Positions 6,486-13,178 of a stretch of 13,178 nucleotides of DNA are shown in pieces. The notes beneath the pieces were generated by a model. It did not search any database, was not told the origin of the DNA, and saw nothing but the letters and a program-made list of their open reading frames with translations. The position numbers were made by a program, and so were the translations under genes. Position 1 is the first letter of the stretch. The number at the start of each line of letters is the position of its first letter. Source of the DNA: Leucobacter sp. (GTDB taxonomy: Bacteria; Actinomycetota; Actinomycetes; Actinomycetales; Microbacteriaceae); contig JAPSIU010000049.1 of assembly GCA_031178565.1 (NCBI GenBank), forward strand, positions 1 to 13,178, given 5' to 3'.

Positions 6486-6491
6486 ACACTA
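6486..6491 (-). promoter_or_regulatory. Possible -10 box for the SDR gene
   Basis: The minus strand reads TAGTGT (TANNNT), about 13 nt upstream of the AAGGAGG site, which would leave a leader of about 20 nt. No convincing -35 is seen. Confidence 0.3.
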
Positions 6492-6517
6492 CCGCGTTCG
6501 CGCCGCGCGTTCGCGGA

Positions 6518-6553
6518 ACCGGCGGCACGTACCGGCGGCACGTACCGGCGGGG
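6518..6553. repeat. 13-nt tandem repeat in the divergent intergenic region
   Basis: ACCGGCGGCACGT occurs at 6518-6530 and again at 6531-6543, followed by a partial third copy (ACCGGCGG) from 6544. It lies upstream of the SDR gene's putative promoter, in the 244-nt gap between the SDR and regulator genes. Confidence 0.8.
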
Positions 6554-6634
6554 AGCCGTGGAAGCAGGGACGAGCGCGCCGACGAGATTCGACGGCGTTC
6601 GGAACAGCGGTAGCGCTCACCGGGCGCTGTACGC

Positions 6635-6640
6635 TAGCAT
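6635..6640 (+). promoter_or_regulatory. Putative -10 box for the regulator and amine operon
   Basis: TAGCAT fits TANNNT; an overlapping TACGCT at 6630-6635 also fits. A start near 6647 would fall at the edge of the inverted repeat at 6648-6666, a usual arrangement for repression. No clear -35 is seen. Confidence 0.4.
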
Positions 6641-6647
6641 CGCATTC

Positions 6648-6666
6648 ACTGAACAAAGTGTTCAGT
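6648..6666. promoter_or_regulatory. 19-bp inverted repeat, candidate operator of the XRE-cupin regulator
   Basis: ACTGAACA-AAG-TGTTCAGT has two perfect 8-bp arms around a 3-nt centre. It is AT-richer than its surroundings, which makes it stand out. It lies just downstream of the putative -10 box and 38 nt before the regulator's ATG. From memory, the E. coli PuuR box contains TGAACA, matching the arm seen here. Autorepression is inferred. Confidence 0.6.
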
Positions 6667-6704
6667 AACCTGAATGATGGCGTTCGGCGAATGGAGCTCA
6701 GCAG

Positions 6705-7316
6705 ATGTCGAGTCACGCGGATCTCCAGCGCCTCGCAACGCCCGGCGCCCCGGAGGCGCCTGCCGATCTCGGCGTTCGGGTGGCGGAGTTCCGCAAATTG
6801 CGAGGCATGAGCCTGCGCGCACTCGCGAACGCGGCCGGTGTGAGCTCGAGCTTCCTCAGCCAGCTGGAGAACGGGCGCACCAACGCGAGCGTCTCCTCGC
6901 TGCGCAAGGTGGCCGCGGCCCTCGGCATGACCCCCGCCCAGCTGCTCGATTCGAGCACCGCGCATACGACCGGGGTGCTCCGGGCGGCGGATCGCCCGAC
7001 GCTCCCGCTCGAGGGCGGCGACAAGTTCGTGCTCTCGCTGCCGCCGCTGCGCAACTTCGAGGTCTACGCCGGCGTCTTCGCCCCAGGCGCGACCACCGGT
7101 CCCGAGCGCTACGTGCACGGCAACTCGCAGGAGATGTTCATCGTGACCTCCGGCAGCGTCGTGCTCGAGCTCAGCGACGAACGCTACATCCTGCACAAGG
7201 GCGACTCGATCGAGTACCTCAGCAGCGTGCCCCACCGCGTGACCAACCCCCACACCGAGACGGCCGAGGTGATGTGGATCACCAGCCCTCCCACGCCGGA
7301 TGAGGACCACGCCTGA
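6705..7316 (+). CDS. XRE-family regulator with C-terminal cupin domain (PuuR-like)
   Basis: A 203-residue DNA-binding regulator. An N-terminal helix-turn-helix spans about 22-77 (LGVRVAEFRKLRGMSLRALA, then AAGVSSSFLSQLENGRTNAS). A linker leads to a single cupin sensor domain from about 118 to 190. The second cupin motif is well kept (GDSIEYLSSVPHRVTN, with His177 and Asn181). The first has one His (YVHGNSQE, His138 and Glu143) and not the classical HxH, so metal binding is uncertain. This layout is that of PuuR and related regulators that control amine and amino-acid breakdown. The ATG has GGAG 8 nt upstream. It precedes a polyamine-type ABC importer and amine oxidase, with a strong inverted repeat at its promoter, so it probably represses itself and that operon until the amine or a product binds the cupin. 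Confidence 0.9.
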   Translation: MSSHADLQRLATPGAPEAPADLGVRVAEFRKLRGMSLRALANAAGVSSSFLSQLENGRTNASVSSLRKVAAALGMTPAQLLDSSTAHTTGVLRAADRPTLPLEGGDKFVLSLPPLRNFEVYAGVFAPGATTGPERYVHGNSQEMFIVTSGSVVLELSDERYILHKGDSIEYLSSVPHRVTNPHTETAEVMWITSPPTPDEDHA

Positions 7317-7345
7317 CACCGACGTCGGCGCCGAACAGAAACACA

Positions 7346-7380
7346 CGAACACACGAACACCCGAACACCCGAACACCCGA
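7346..7380. repeat. 8-nt tandem repeat in the leader of the binding-protein gene
   Basis: CGAACACA at 7346-7353 is followed by three exact CGAACACC units (7354-7361, 7362-7369, 7370-7377) and a partial CGA. It sits between the regulator stop and the Shine-Dalgarno of the binding-protein gene. The 8-nt unit is not a multiple of three, but no gene is read through it. Confidence 0.85.
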
Positions 7381-7413
7381 GCCCTTTCATCACGCAGTAT
7401 CGAAGGAGATCCG

Positions 7414-8538
7414 ATGAAGAAGAAGTTCACCACGAGGCGCCTCGCCGCGACCGTCGTCGCCGCGACCGCCGCAGGCAGCCTGCTCGTCGGCTGCACCGCC
7501 GGCGGCGGTCCCGTCGAGGTCGACCTCGGCGACGGTCCCCCTGTGGCCGGCGAGGTCAAGGAGGGCGCTCTCGACGGCGTCACCCTCACCTTCACCTCCT
7601 GGGGCGGCATCTTCCAAGAGGCGCAGGTCGCCGCCCTGGAGCCCTTCGTCGAGCAGTCTGGGGTGAAGCTCCTCGAGGACGGCCCGACCGAGTACTCCAA
7701 GGTCAAGGCGCAGGTCGACAGCGAGAACGTCACCTGGGACGTCGTCGACACCGACATCATCTGGGCCGACAAGCAGTGCGGCGAGGACGGTCTCCTCATG
7801 GATCTGGACCTCGACATCGTCGACGTCTCGAACATCCCGAACCAGAGTCTCGTCGGCGACTGCTACGTCCCCGCGATGCAGTACGGCTACGTCATCATGT
7901 ACAACGAGGACGCGTACCCTGAGGCGCCGACCGGTTGGGCCGACTTCTTCGACACGGAGAAGTTCCCCGGCAAGCGCGCGATCGCAGGGTTCGAGGACAT
8001 CGGTCCCGGCGTGTACGAGGGCGCGCTCCTCGCGGAGGGCGTCGCCCCGGAGGATCTCTACCCCCTCGACATGGACCGCGTGTACCAGAAGCTCGACACC
8101 ATCCGCGACGACCTCATCTACTGGAAGACCGGCGCCGAGTCGCAGCAGATGGTCGAGTCCGGCGAGGCCGACATGGTGCTCCTGTGGTCGGGACGCGGCT
8201 ACGGCGCGGTCGAGAACGGCGCGAACTACAAGCCGATCTGGAATGAGGCGCTCGTCGTCGCGGACGCCCTCGCCGTCCCGAAGAACGCGAAGAACCCCGA
8301 CGCCGCGATGGCGCTCATCAACTCCTACCTCGGCGCCGACGCCCAGGCGACGATGGCCGAGATGAGCTCCTACTCCCCCGTGCACAAGGACGCGAAGCCC
8401 GAGTTCTCCGAGCTGGGACTCGAGTACCTGACCACGGATCCCGCGATCGCCGAGCAGATGGTGCCGACCGACCAGAGCTGGTGGGCCGAGAACTACGACG
8501 CGGAGCTCGAGCGCTGGCTGAACTGGCTGCAGGGCTGA
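7414..8538 (+). CDS. Polyamine-type ABC transporter substrate-binding lipoprotein (PotD/PotF-like)
   Basis: A 374-residue extracellular binding protein that would deliver its ligand to the two permeases downstream. The N-terminus is a lipoprotein signal: KKK and RR charges, a hydrophobic core, and lipobox LLVGC with Cys27 as the lipid anchor. The mature part is a periplasmic-binding-protein fold of the spermidine/putrescine class, beginning LTFTSWGGIFQEAQVAALEPF and including VPAMQYGYVIMYNED, EAPTGWADFFDTEKFPGKRAI and LLWSGRGYGAVENGA. The acidic and aromatic content fits a cationic ligand, but the ligand cannot be fixed by eye. The start ATG has AAGGAG 5 nt upstream; the longer open frame from 7300 overlaps the regulator and is rejected. 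It is the first gene of a tight transporter set. Confidence 0.93.
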   Translation: MKKKFTTRRLAATVVAATAAGSLLVGCTAGGGPVEVDLGDGPPVAGEVKEGALDGVTLTFTSWGGIFQEAQVAALEPFVEQSGVKLLEDGPTEYSKVKAQVDSENVTWDVVDTDIIWADKQCGEDGLLMDLDLDIVDVSNIPNQSLVGDCYVPAMQYGYVIMYNEDAYPEAPTGWADFFDTEKFPGKRAIAGFEDIGPGVYEGALLAEGVAPEDLYPLDMDRVYQKLDTIRDDLIYWKTGAESQQMVESGEADMVLLWSGRGYGAVENGANYKPIWNEALVVADALAVPKNAKNPDAAMALINSYLGADAQATMAEMSSYSPVHKDAKPEFSELGLEYLTTDPAIAEQMVPTDQSWWAENYDAELERWLNWLQG

Positions 8539-8548
8539 GAGCTCCTCG

Positions 8549-9430
8549 ATGACCACGACGAACATCCCGATCGGGCGCGCGGATCGCAGATCTCCGCGCG
8601 CCCGGACCCGGGCCCTCCTGCTGCTGCTCCCCGCGTACGCGCTGCTCATCGGGGTCTTCGCGTACCCCGTGCTCGAGAGCGTGTGGCGGAGCTTCAGCGA
8701 TCCTGAGCTCGGGATCGAGAACTACCGCTGGGCGCTCTCCAACGAGAACAACCTCGAGGTCATCGCGCGGACCTTCGGCAATGCGCTCCTCGCGATGCTG
8801 ATCTGCCTCGTGCTCGCGTATCCCTACGCCTACCTGATGACGATCGTGGGCAGGCGCGCGCGGATCGCGCTCGTCGTCATCTCGCTGATCCCGTTCTGGA
8901 CCTCGCTGATGATCCGGACGTTCGCGTGGATCGTCCTGCTGCAGGACAGCGGAGTCGTGAACGCCCTGCTGCAGCTGCTCGGCTTCGGCCCGCTGCAGCT
9001 GATACGCACCAACACGGGAGTGCTCATCGGGCTCAGCCAGGTCCTGATGCCCTTCATGGTGCTGCCCCTCTACGCGGTGATGAGCGGGATCGACCACCGC
9101 CTCGTCACGGCGGCGCGATCCCTCGGGGCCCGGCCGTCGATCGCATTCCTGCGGGTCTTCCTCCCGCTCTCCATACCCGGCGTGGCCGCTGGAAGCCTGC
9201 TGGTGTTCATCCAGGCCCTCGGCTTCTACGTCACACCCGCCCTCCTCGGCTCCCCCTCCGACAGCATGCTCGCCCAGGCGATCTACGCGCAGGTCAGCGG
9301 TCTGCTGCAGTGGGGACGCGGCGGCGCGCTCGGCGTGATCCTGCTCGTGTGCACGCTGCTCGTGCTCGGCATCATCGGGCTGGTGTCCAGATTCGGCAGC
9401 CGCAGAGGCATGTCGGTGAAGGTGTTCTGA
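8549..9430 (+). CDS. ABC transporter permease, PotB-type
   Basis: A 293-residue inner-membrane permease with about six transmembrane segments: one after the charged N-terminus (LLLLLPAYALLIGVFAYPVL, about 23-42), then a cluster from about 75 to the end. The ATPase-docking EAA loop is AARSLGARPSIAFLRVFLPL followed by SIPG. The YPVLESVWRSFSDPELGIENYRW stretch is typical of the spermidine/putrescine PotB family. It begins 10 nt after the binding-protein stop, with only a weak ribosome binding site, so translation is probably coupled. Its stop codon overlaps the next start. It forms a heterodimer with the following permease. Confidence 0.92.
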   Translation: MTTTNIPIGRADRRSPRARTRALLLLLPAYALLIGVFAYPVLESVWRSFSDPELGIENYRWALSNENNLEVIARTFGNALLAMLICLVLAYPYAYLMTIVGRRARIALVVISLIPFWTSLMIRTFAWIVLLQDSGVVNALLQLLGFGPLQLIRTNTGVLIGLSQVLMPFMVLPLYAVMSGIDHRLVTAARSLGARPSIAFLRVFLPLSIPGVAAGSLLVFIQALGFYVTPALLGSPSDSMLAQAIYAQVSGLLQWGRGGALGVILLVCTLLVLGIIGLVSRFGSRRGMSVKVF

Positions 9431-10227
9431 TGCTGAAAACTCACCCCGTCACCCGTGCCGCGCTGTGGACCGTCGCCGCGCTCGTCTCGGTCTGGCTCAT
9501 CGCCCCGACGCTGATCGTCATCCCGCTGAGCTTCACCGACAAGGCGTCGCTCGTCTTCCCGCCCACCGGATGGTCGTTGCGCTGGTACGAGTCGTTCTTC
9601 TCGAACGCGCAGTGGGTCGGTGCGCTCTGGAACTCGATCCTCATCGGGCTGCTCGTGGCGCTGCTCGCGACCGTGCTCGGCCTCCTCGCGGCCATGGGCC
9701 TGAGGAGCCTCGTCAACCGGAAGCTCGCGGGCGCCCTCACCATCGGCCTGCTCGCGCCGATGGTCGTCCCCGGGATCGTCGTCGCGATCGGCGTCTACGC
9801 GGTCTATCTCAAGGCCGGCCTGCTCGGCACGCTCCCCGGCTTCGTCTTCGCGCACACCGTGCTCGCCCTCCCCTTCACGGTGGTCGCGATCACGGCGGGC
9901 TTCTCGAACTTCGACGAACGGCTCGAACTCGCGGCCCAGAGCCTCGGGGCGCCGCCGGTGCAGACCTTTCTCAAGGTGACGCTGCCGAACATCATGCCCG
10001 GCATGGTCTCCGGCGCGCTCTTCGCCTTCGTCACCTCCTTCGACGAGGTCATGGTGTCGCTCTTCATCAAGAGCCCCTACCTGGAGACGTTGCCCGTCCT
10101 GATGTACGCGAGCGTCACCCGCGACACCGACCCGACCCTTGCCGCCGCGGCAACCGTCATCCTTGTTCTCACCACGGCCATCGTCATCGGTGCGCTCGTG
10201 TTCACCGGAAGGAAGAAGCGTGCCTGA
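9430..10227 (+). CDS. ABC transporter permease, PotC-type
   Basis: A 265-residue partner permease with about six transmembrane segments. Family marks are LIVIPLSFTDKASLVFPPTG and WSLRWYESFFSN near the N-terminus, and the EAA loop LAAQSLGAPPVQTFLKVTLP followed by NIMPG. The TSFDEVMVSLFIKSPYLETLP segment is strongly typical of PotC. The start ATG shares its A with the stop codon of the previous gene (TGATG), showing translational coupling; a longer open reading in the same frame within the previous gene is rejected for that reason. Its own 3' end overlaps the ATPase start by 8 nt. Confidence 0.93.
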   Translation: MLKTHPVTRAALWTVAALVSVWLIAPTLIVIPLSFTDKASLVFPPTGWSLRWYESFFSNAQWVGALWNSILIGLLVALLATVLGLLAAMGLRSLVNRKLAGALTIGLLAPMVVPGIVVAIGVYAVYLKAGLLGTLPGFVFAHTVLALPFTVVAITAGFSNFDERLELAAQSLGAPPVQTFLKVTLPNIMPGMVSGALFAFVTSFDEVMVSLFIKSPYLETLPVLMYASVTRDTDPTLAAAATVILVLTTAIVIGALVFTGRKKRA

Positions 10228-11230
10228 TCAGACGCGCGGCGCCGAGATCCGTCTCGACGGCATCTCGAAGCACTACCCGAAATCCATCGCACTCGACGAC
10301 GTCACGCTCACCGTGCAGCCCGGAGAGTTCATGACGTTCCTCGGCCCCTCGGGATCCGGGAAGACGACGACGCTGAACCTCATCGCCGGCTTCACGGAAC
10401 TCACCGAGGGGAGCGTGTTCATCGACGGCAAGCAGATGGACAACGTCCCGGTCCACAAGCGGGAGCTCGGGATCGTGTTCCAGCACTACGCCCTCTTCCC
10501 GCACCTCTCGGTCTTCGACAACGTCGCCTTCCCGCTGACGCAGCGGAGGGTCGCCAAGGCCGAGGCCCGGAAGCGAGCGCTCGCGGCTCTGGAGACCGCG
10601 GGCCTCGCGGGATACGAGGATCGATTCCCCAAGGAGCTCTCGGGAGGCCAGCAGCAGCGAGTCGCCCTCGCCCGGGCGCTCGTGTTCGAGCCCCGCGTGC
10701 TGCTGCTCGACGAGCCCCTCGGGGCGCTCGACAAGAAGCTGCGCGAGCAGCTGCAGCTCGAGTTGCGGCGCGTCCACCGGGAGGTGGGCCGCACCTTCGT
10801 GTTCGTGACGCACGACCAGGAGGAGGCGCTGACGCTCTCCGATCGGATCGCCGTCTTCAACGCCGGCCGCATCGAGCAGGTCGGCACCGCCCAGGAGCTC
10901 TACGAGCGCCCGGAGTCGCGCTTCGTCGCGGAGTTCATCGGCGAGTCGACCGTCATCGAGCATCCGGAGAACGGCACCGTGACCGTCGTGCGTCCCGAAC
11001 GCGGCGTGCTCCTGCGCGACGCGAGCGAGGCCGCACCGGGCCGCCCGGCGGTGCACGTCACGGTGCGCCAGGCGATCTATCTCGGCTCCGGCTGGAAGTA
11101 CGAGATCCTGCTGCCCGACGGGAGCGTCGGCGTCGTGCGCGGCGAGCGGCACCCCGACTGGCTCGACGGCGAGAACAGCGAGGCCGTGCTGAGCTGGGAT
11201 CCCGAGCTCGCGCCCGTGCTCGGCGCCTGA
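10220..11230 (+). CDS. ABC transporter ATP-binding protein, PotA-type
   Basis: The 336-residue ATPase that would power the amine importer. All motifs are intact: Walker A GPSGSGKT (42-49), Q-loop Gln88 in IVFQHYALFP, signature LSGGQQQR (140-147), Walker B VLLLDEP with Glu165, D-loop ALD, and switch His198 in VFVTHDQEE. A C-terminal TOBE-like domain follows from about 240 (TVTVVRPERGV, AIYLGSGWKYEILLPDG), as in PotA. The GTG start is chosen because GGAAGGAAG lies 4 nt upstream and the protein then starts at the normal place; the longer open frame from 10139 runs inside the previous permease gene. The 8-nt overlap with that gene indicates coupling. Confidence 0.94.
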   Translation: MPDQTRGAEIRLDGISKHYPKSIALDDVTLTVQPGEFMTFLGPSGSGKTTTLNLIAGFTELTEGSVFIDGKQMDNVPVHKRELGIVFQHYALFPHLSVFDNVAFPLTQRRVAKAEARKRALAALETAGLAGYEDRFPKELSGGQQQRVALARALVFEPRVLLLDEPLGALDKKLREQLQLELRRVHREVGRTFVFVTHDQEEALTLSDRIAVFNAGRIEQVGTAQELYERPESRFVAEFIGESTVIEHPENGTVTVVRPERGVLLRDASEAAPGRPAVHVTVRQAIYLGSGWKYEILLPDGSVGVVRGERHPDWLDGENSEAVLSWDPELAPVLGA

Positions 11231-11306
11231 GCCCGGAACTCCGGCGCGCCCGCCCGGCCGCGATCCGGCACCCTCCCATCCATCCGAAGCAAGAAGAGGA
11301 AACACG

Positions 11307-12677
11307 ATGATCAACGGCAATGTGTCGCACTGGTGGGAGCAGATCGGCGCCCCCGAGCCCCGAGCCGAGCTCCCCGGCAACCTGACGGCCGACGTCGCGA
11401 TCGTGGGCGCGGGATACACCGGCCTCTGGACGGCGTACTACCTGAAGCGCGCCCGCCCCGAGCTGAGGGTCGTGGTGATCGAGCAGCGCCACGCCGGCTA
11501 CGGAGCCTCCGGGCGCAACGGCGGCTGGCTGACGAACGCGATCACGGGCGGGCGCGAGCAGTACGAGAAGACGCACGGACGGGACGCCGCCGAGCGCTTC
11601 CAGCTGGCGATGAACCGGACCGTCGACGAGGTGATCCGGGTCGCGGCCGAGGAGGGCATCGACGCCGACATCAAGAAGGGCGGAGAGTTCAACGTCGCCT
11701 ACACCCCCGCTCAGGAGTCGCGGATCCGAGCGTTCGCCGCCGCGGAGCAGTCGTGGAAGCACACCGACCTCGCACTCCTCGAGGCTCCCGAAGCGCGGGC
11801 GAAGATCAACGTCGCGGACACGCGCGCGGCCGTCTGGCATCCGCACTGCGCCAGGATCCAACCCGCGAAGCTCGTGTCGGGGCTCGCGAAGGCCTGCGAG
11901 CGCGCCGGGGTGGAGATCTACGAGCGCACGCGCGCGGTCGAGATCGCCCCGCACCGGGTGCGCACGACGCACGGGACCGTGTCGGCCGAGTACATCGTGC
12001 GCGCCACGGAGGGCTTTACCGCGAACCTGAAGGGCCTGCACCGGCTCTGGCTGCCCATGAACTCATCGCTCATCGCGACCGAGCCGCTGTCCCGGGAGGT
12101 GTGGGACGAGCTCCGCTGGAGCGAGGGCGAAGTGCTCGGAGACTTCGCCCACGTCTACATGTACGCCCAGCGCACCGCCGACGATCGGATCGCGATCGGC
12201 GGGCGCGGGGTGCCGTACAAGTACGGTTCGAAGACCGACACCGACGGGCAGACGCCCGAGGTCACGGTCGACATCCTCGGCGAGATCCTGCACCGCTTCT
12301 TCCCCGCGACCCGGGGCGCGGATATCGAGCACGTCTGGTCGGGAGTGCTCGGCGTGCCCCGCGACTGGGCCGCGACCGTCGGCCTCGACCGCGAGACGGG
12401 CATCGCCTGGGGCGGCGGATACGTCGGCACCGGGGTGACCTCGACGAACCTCGCCGGCCGCACGATCACCGACCTCATCCTCGGCGACGACAGCGAGATC
12501 GCGTCCCTTCCGTGGGTGAACCACCGCGTGCGGAAGTGGGAACCCGAGCCCCTCCGCTGGATCGCGACCAAGGGCCTCTACGCGGCGTACGGCATCGCCG
12601 ACCGATCCGAGCTCGCGGGCCGGGAGACGACGTCCCCGATCGCGCACGTCGCCGACGTGATCACCGGCCGCCACTGA
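11307..12677 (+). CDS. FAD-dependent amine oxidoreductase, DAO/PuuB-like
   Basis: A 456-residue flavoenzyme. The N-terminal dinucleotide fold is VAIVGAGYTGLWTAYYL (GxGxxG at 34-39), followed by VVVIEQRHAGYGASGRNGGW, the ASGRNGG motif shared with E. coli PuuB (gamma-glutamylputrescine oxidase) and related D-amino-acid-oxidase-fold enzymes. The C-terminal flavin-binding segment GGGYVGTGVTSTNLAGRTI is at about 369-387. Such enzymes oxidise an amine to an aldehyde with release of ammonia and hydrogen peroxide, but a dehydrogenase mode cannot be excluded. AGAGGA precedes the ATG by a normal distance. It lies 76 nt after the PotA-type gene on the same strand, so the imported amine is probably its substrate. 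A PuuA-type glutamylating enzyme is not in the window, so the exact substrate is open. Confidence 0.88.
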   Translation: MINGNVSHWWEQIGAPEPRAELPGNLTADVAIVGAGYTGLWTAYYLKRARPELRVVVIEQRHAGYGASGRNGGWLTNAITGGREQYEKTHGRDAAERFQLAMNRTVDEVIRVAAEEGIDADIKKGGEFNVAYTPAQESRIRAFAAAEQSWKHTDLALLEAPEARAKINVADTRAAVWHPHCARIQPAKLVSGLAKACERAGVEIYERTRAVEIAPHRVRTTHGTVSAEYIVRATEGFTANLKGLHRLWLPMNSSLIATEPLSREVWDELRWSEGEVLGDFAHVYMYAQRTADDRIAIGGRGVPYKYGSKTDTDGQTPEVTVDILGEILHRFFPATRGADIEHVWSGVLGVPRDWAATVGLDRETGIAWGGGYVGTGVTSTNLAGRTITDLILGDDSEIASLPWVNHRVRKWEPEPLRWIATKGLYAAYGIADRSELAGRETTSPIAHVADVITGRH

Positions 12678-12775
12678 CCGGCCGCCGCCGACCGGACATC
12701 CCCCGGTCTCCGGCCGACCCGCTCCGGCCGCCCACGACCCACCACCCCCGACCCCGATCCGAAGAGGACCGCATC

Positions 12776-13129
12776 ATGACCGACATCCGAACCTACTCAG
12801 CGCACGACACCGGAGCCGCGGACCTCGGTCCGCACGCCCCGAAGCCCACCGCGATCACCGAGGGCCAGACCGAGGCCGCGCGGTCGGTCTGGACCGACGG
12901 CCGCATCGACACCGGCCTGTGGGAGTGCACGCCGGGGGTGTTCACCGCCGAGCGGATCGGCTACACCGAGATCTGCACGATCCTGAGCGGTCGCGTGACC
13001 GTCGAGACCGAGACCGCCGCGCCGCAGGAGTACGGCCCGGGCGACATCATGATCATGCCCTCGGGGTGGGCCGGCGTGTGGCGCGTCCACGAGCCCCTGC
13101 GCAAGCACTACACGACCGTCACCGACTGA
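12776..13129 (+). CDS. Small DUF861-type (EutQ-like) cupin protein
   Basis: A 117-residue single-domain cupin. The core runs from about 47 to 112: GLWECTPGVFTAERIGYTEI, then CTILSGRVTVETE, GPGDIMIMPSGWAGVWRVHE and LRKHY. This pattern (W-x-x-TPG, E-x-C-x-x-L-x-G, GD-x-x-x-x-P-x-G, W-x-V-x-E, RKHY) is that of the cupin_3 family, which includes ureidoglycine aminohydrolase-like and EutQ proteins. Its molecular job here is unknown; members often sit next to amine oxidases in polyamine clusters. GAAGAGGA upstream gives a ribosome binding site about 7 nt from the ATG. It follows the FAD enzyme by 98 nt, a stretch with no other recognisable feature. Confidence 0.85.
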   Translation: MTDIRTYSAHDTGAADLGPHAPKPTAITEGQTEAARSVWTDGRIDTGLWECTPGVFTAERIGYTEICTILSGRVTVETETAAPQEYGPGDIMIMPSGWAGVWRVHEPLRKHYTTVTD

Positions 13130-13147
13130 CGAAGCGAGAGGAGCATC

Positions 13148-13174
13148 GTGATGAGCAGCACTGCCCGAACCTAA
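13148..13174 (+). other. Apparent next-gene start that stops after a few codons, at the window edge
   Basis: AGAGGAG at 13138-13144 is followed by GTG at 13148 and ATG at 13151. From the ATG the reading is M-S-S-T-A-R-T and then TAA at 13172-13174. The ribosome binding site and spacing look like a true operon gene start, yet the frame closes at once, 4 bases before the window ends. It may be a base error or an assembly edge, a tiny decoy ORF, or a real break. Confidence 0.35.
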
Positions 13175-13178
13175 TCAA

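Noticed and set aside
6674..7303. An alternative plus-strand frame from ATG 6674 overlapping the regulator
   Set aside because: It is out of frame with the clear HTH-cupin protein and its translation is Arg-rich low complexity, typical of shadow frames.
11233..11244. CCGGA-AC-TCCGG inverted repeat after the PotA-type gene
   Set aside because: The arms are only 5 bp, there is no T-tract, and repeats of this size are expected often in such GC-rich sequence; not enough to call a terminator or operator.
11333..13129. A 598-codon plus-strand frame ending in the small cupin
   Set aside because: The first part is an Arg- and Pro-rich shadow of the FAD enzyme gene. The cupin has its own ribosome binding site and ATG at 12776.
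1..13178. tRNA, rRNA, CRISPR array, insertion sequence or prophage gene
   Set aside because: I looked for cloverleaf-like blocks, regularly spaced direct repeats and transposase or integrase motifs and saw none. The tandem repeats present have no spacers, so they are not CRISPR.

Overview
This is a very GC-rich window in which real genes have third codon positions that are almost always G or C. Several genes appear to lack a 5' leader, and there is a MarP-type membrane protease. Together these point to a high-GC actinobacterium. The style suggests Microbacteriaceae (Leucobacter/Microbacterium-like), but that family assignment is inference from gene content and not shown directly.

Left part (1-4652), histidine-use region. 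It contains the N-terminal part of histidine ammonia-lyase (hutH, minus strand, running off the left edge), a MarP-like CvpA/trypsin-fold membrane serine protease (plus), an arginase-superfamily enzyme that is probably formimidoylglutamase (hutG-like, plus), a possible 40-residue single-span membrane protein, and a convergent APC-superfamily amino acid permease (minus). hutH and the hutG-like gene each carry the same perfect 16-bp palindrome, 54 and 55 nt upstream of their start codons. This suggests one regulator controls both units.

Middle part (4653-6460), minus strand. It contains uracil-DNA glycosylase (ung), preceded by a 15-nt tandem repeat that may encode an optional N-terminal tail, and a YdfG-like short-chain dehydrogenase with an excellent ribosome binding site.

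Right part (6635-13129), plus strand, polyamine-type operon. A PuuR-like XRE-cupin regulator comes first, with a 19-bp inverted repeat sitting just downstream of its putative -10 box. It is followed by a lipoprotein solute-binding protein, two PotB/PotC-type permeases, a PotA-type ATPase, a PuuB-like FAD amine oxidoreductase and a small DUF861-type cupin. The layout reads as sense, import and oxidise a polyamine or related amine, most simply putrescine or a derivative; no glutamylputrescine synthetase is visible in the window. Translational coupling (a TGATG junction and an 8-nt overlap) ties the second permease and the ATPase to the gene before each.

Four gene borders in the middle of the window carry short tandem repeats of 8 to 15 nt. 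No tRNA, rRNA, CRISPR array, insertion sequence or prophage gene was found. No gene-free stretch exceeds 300 bases.
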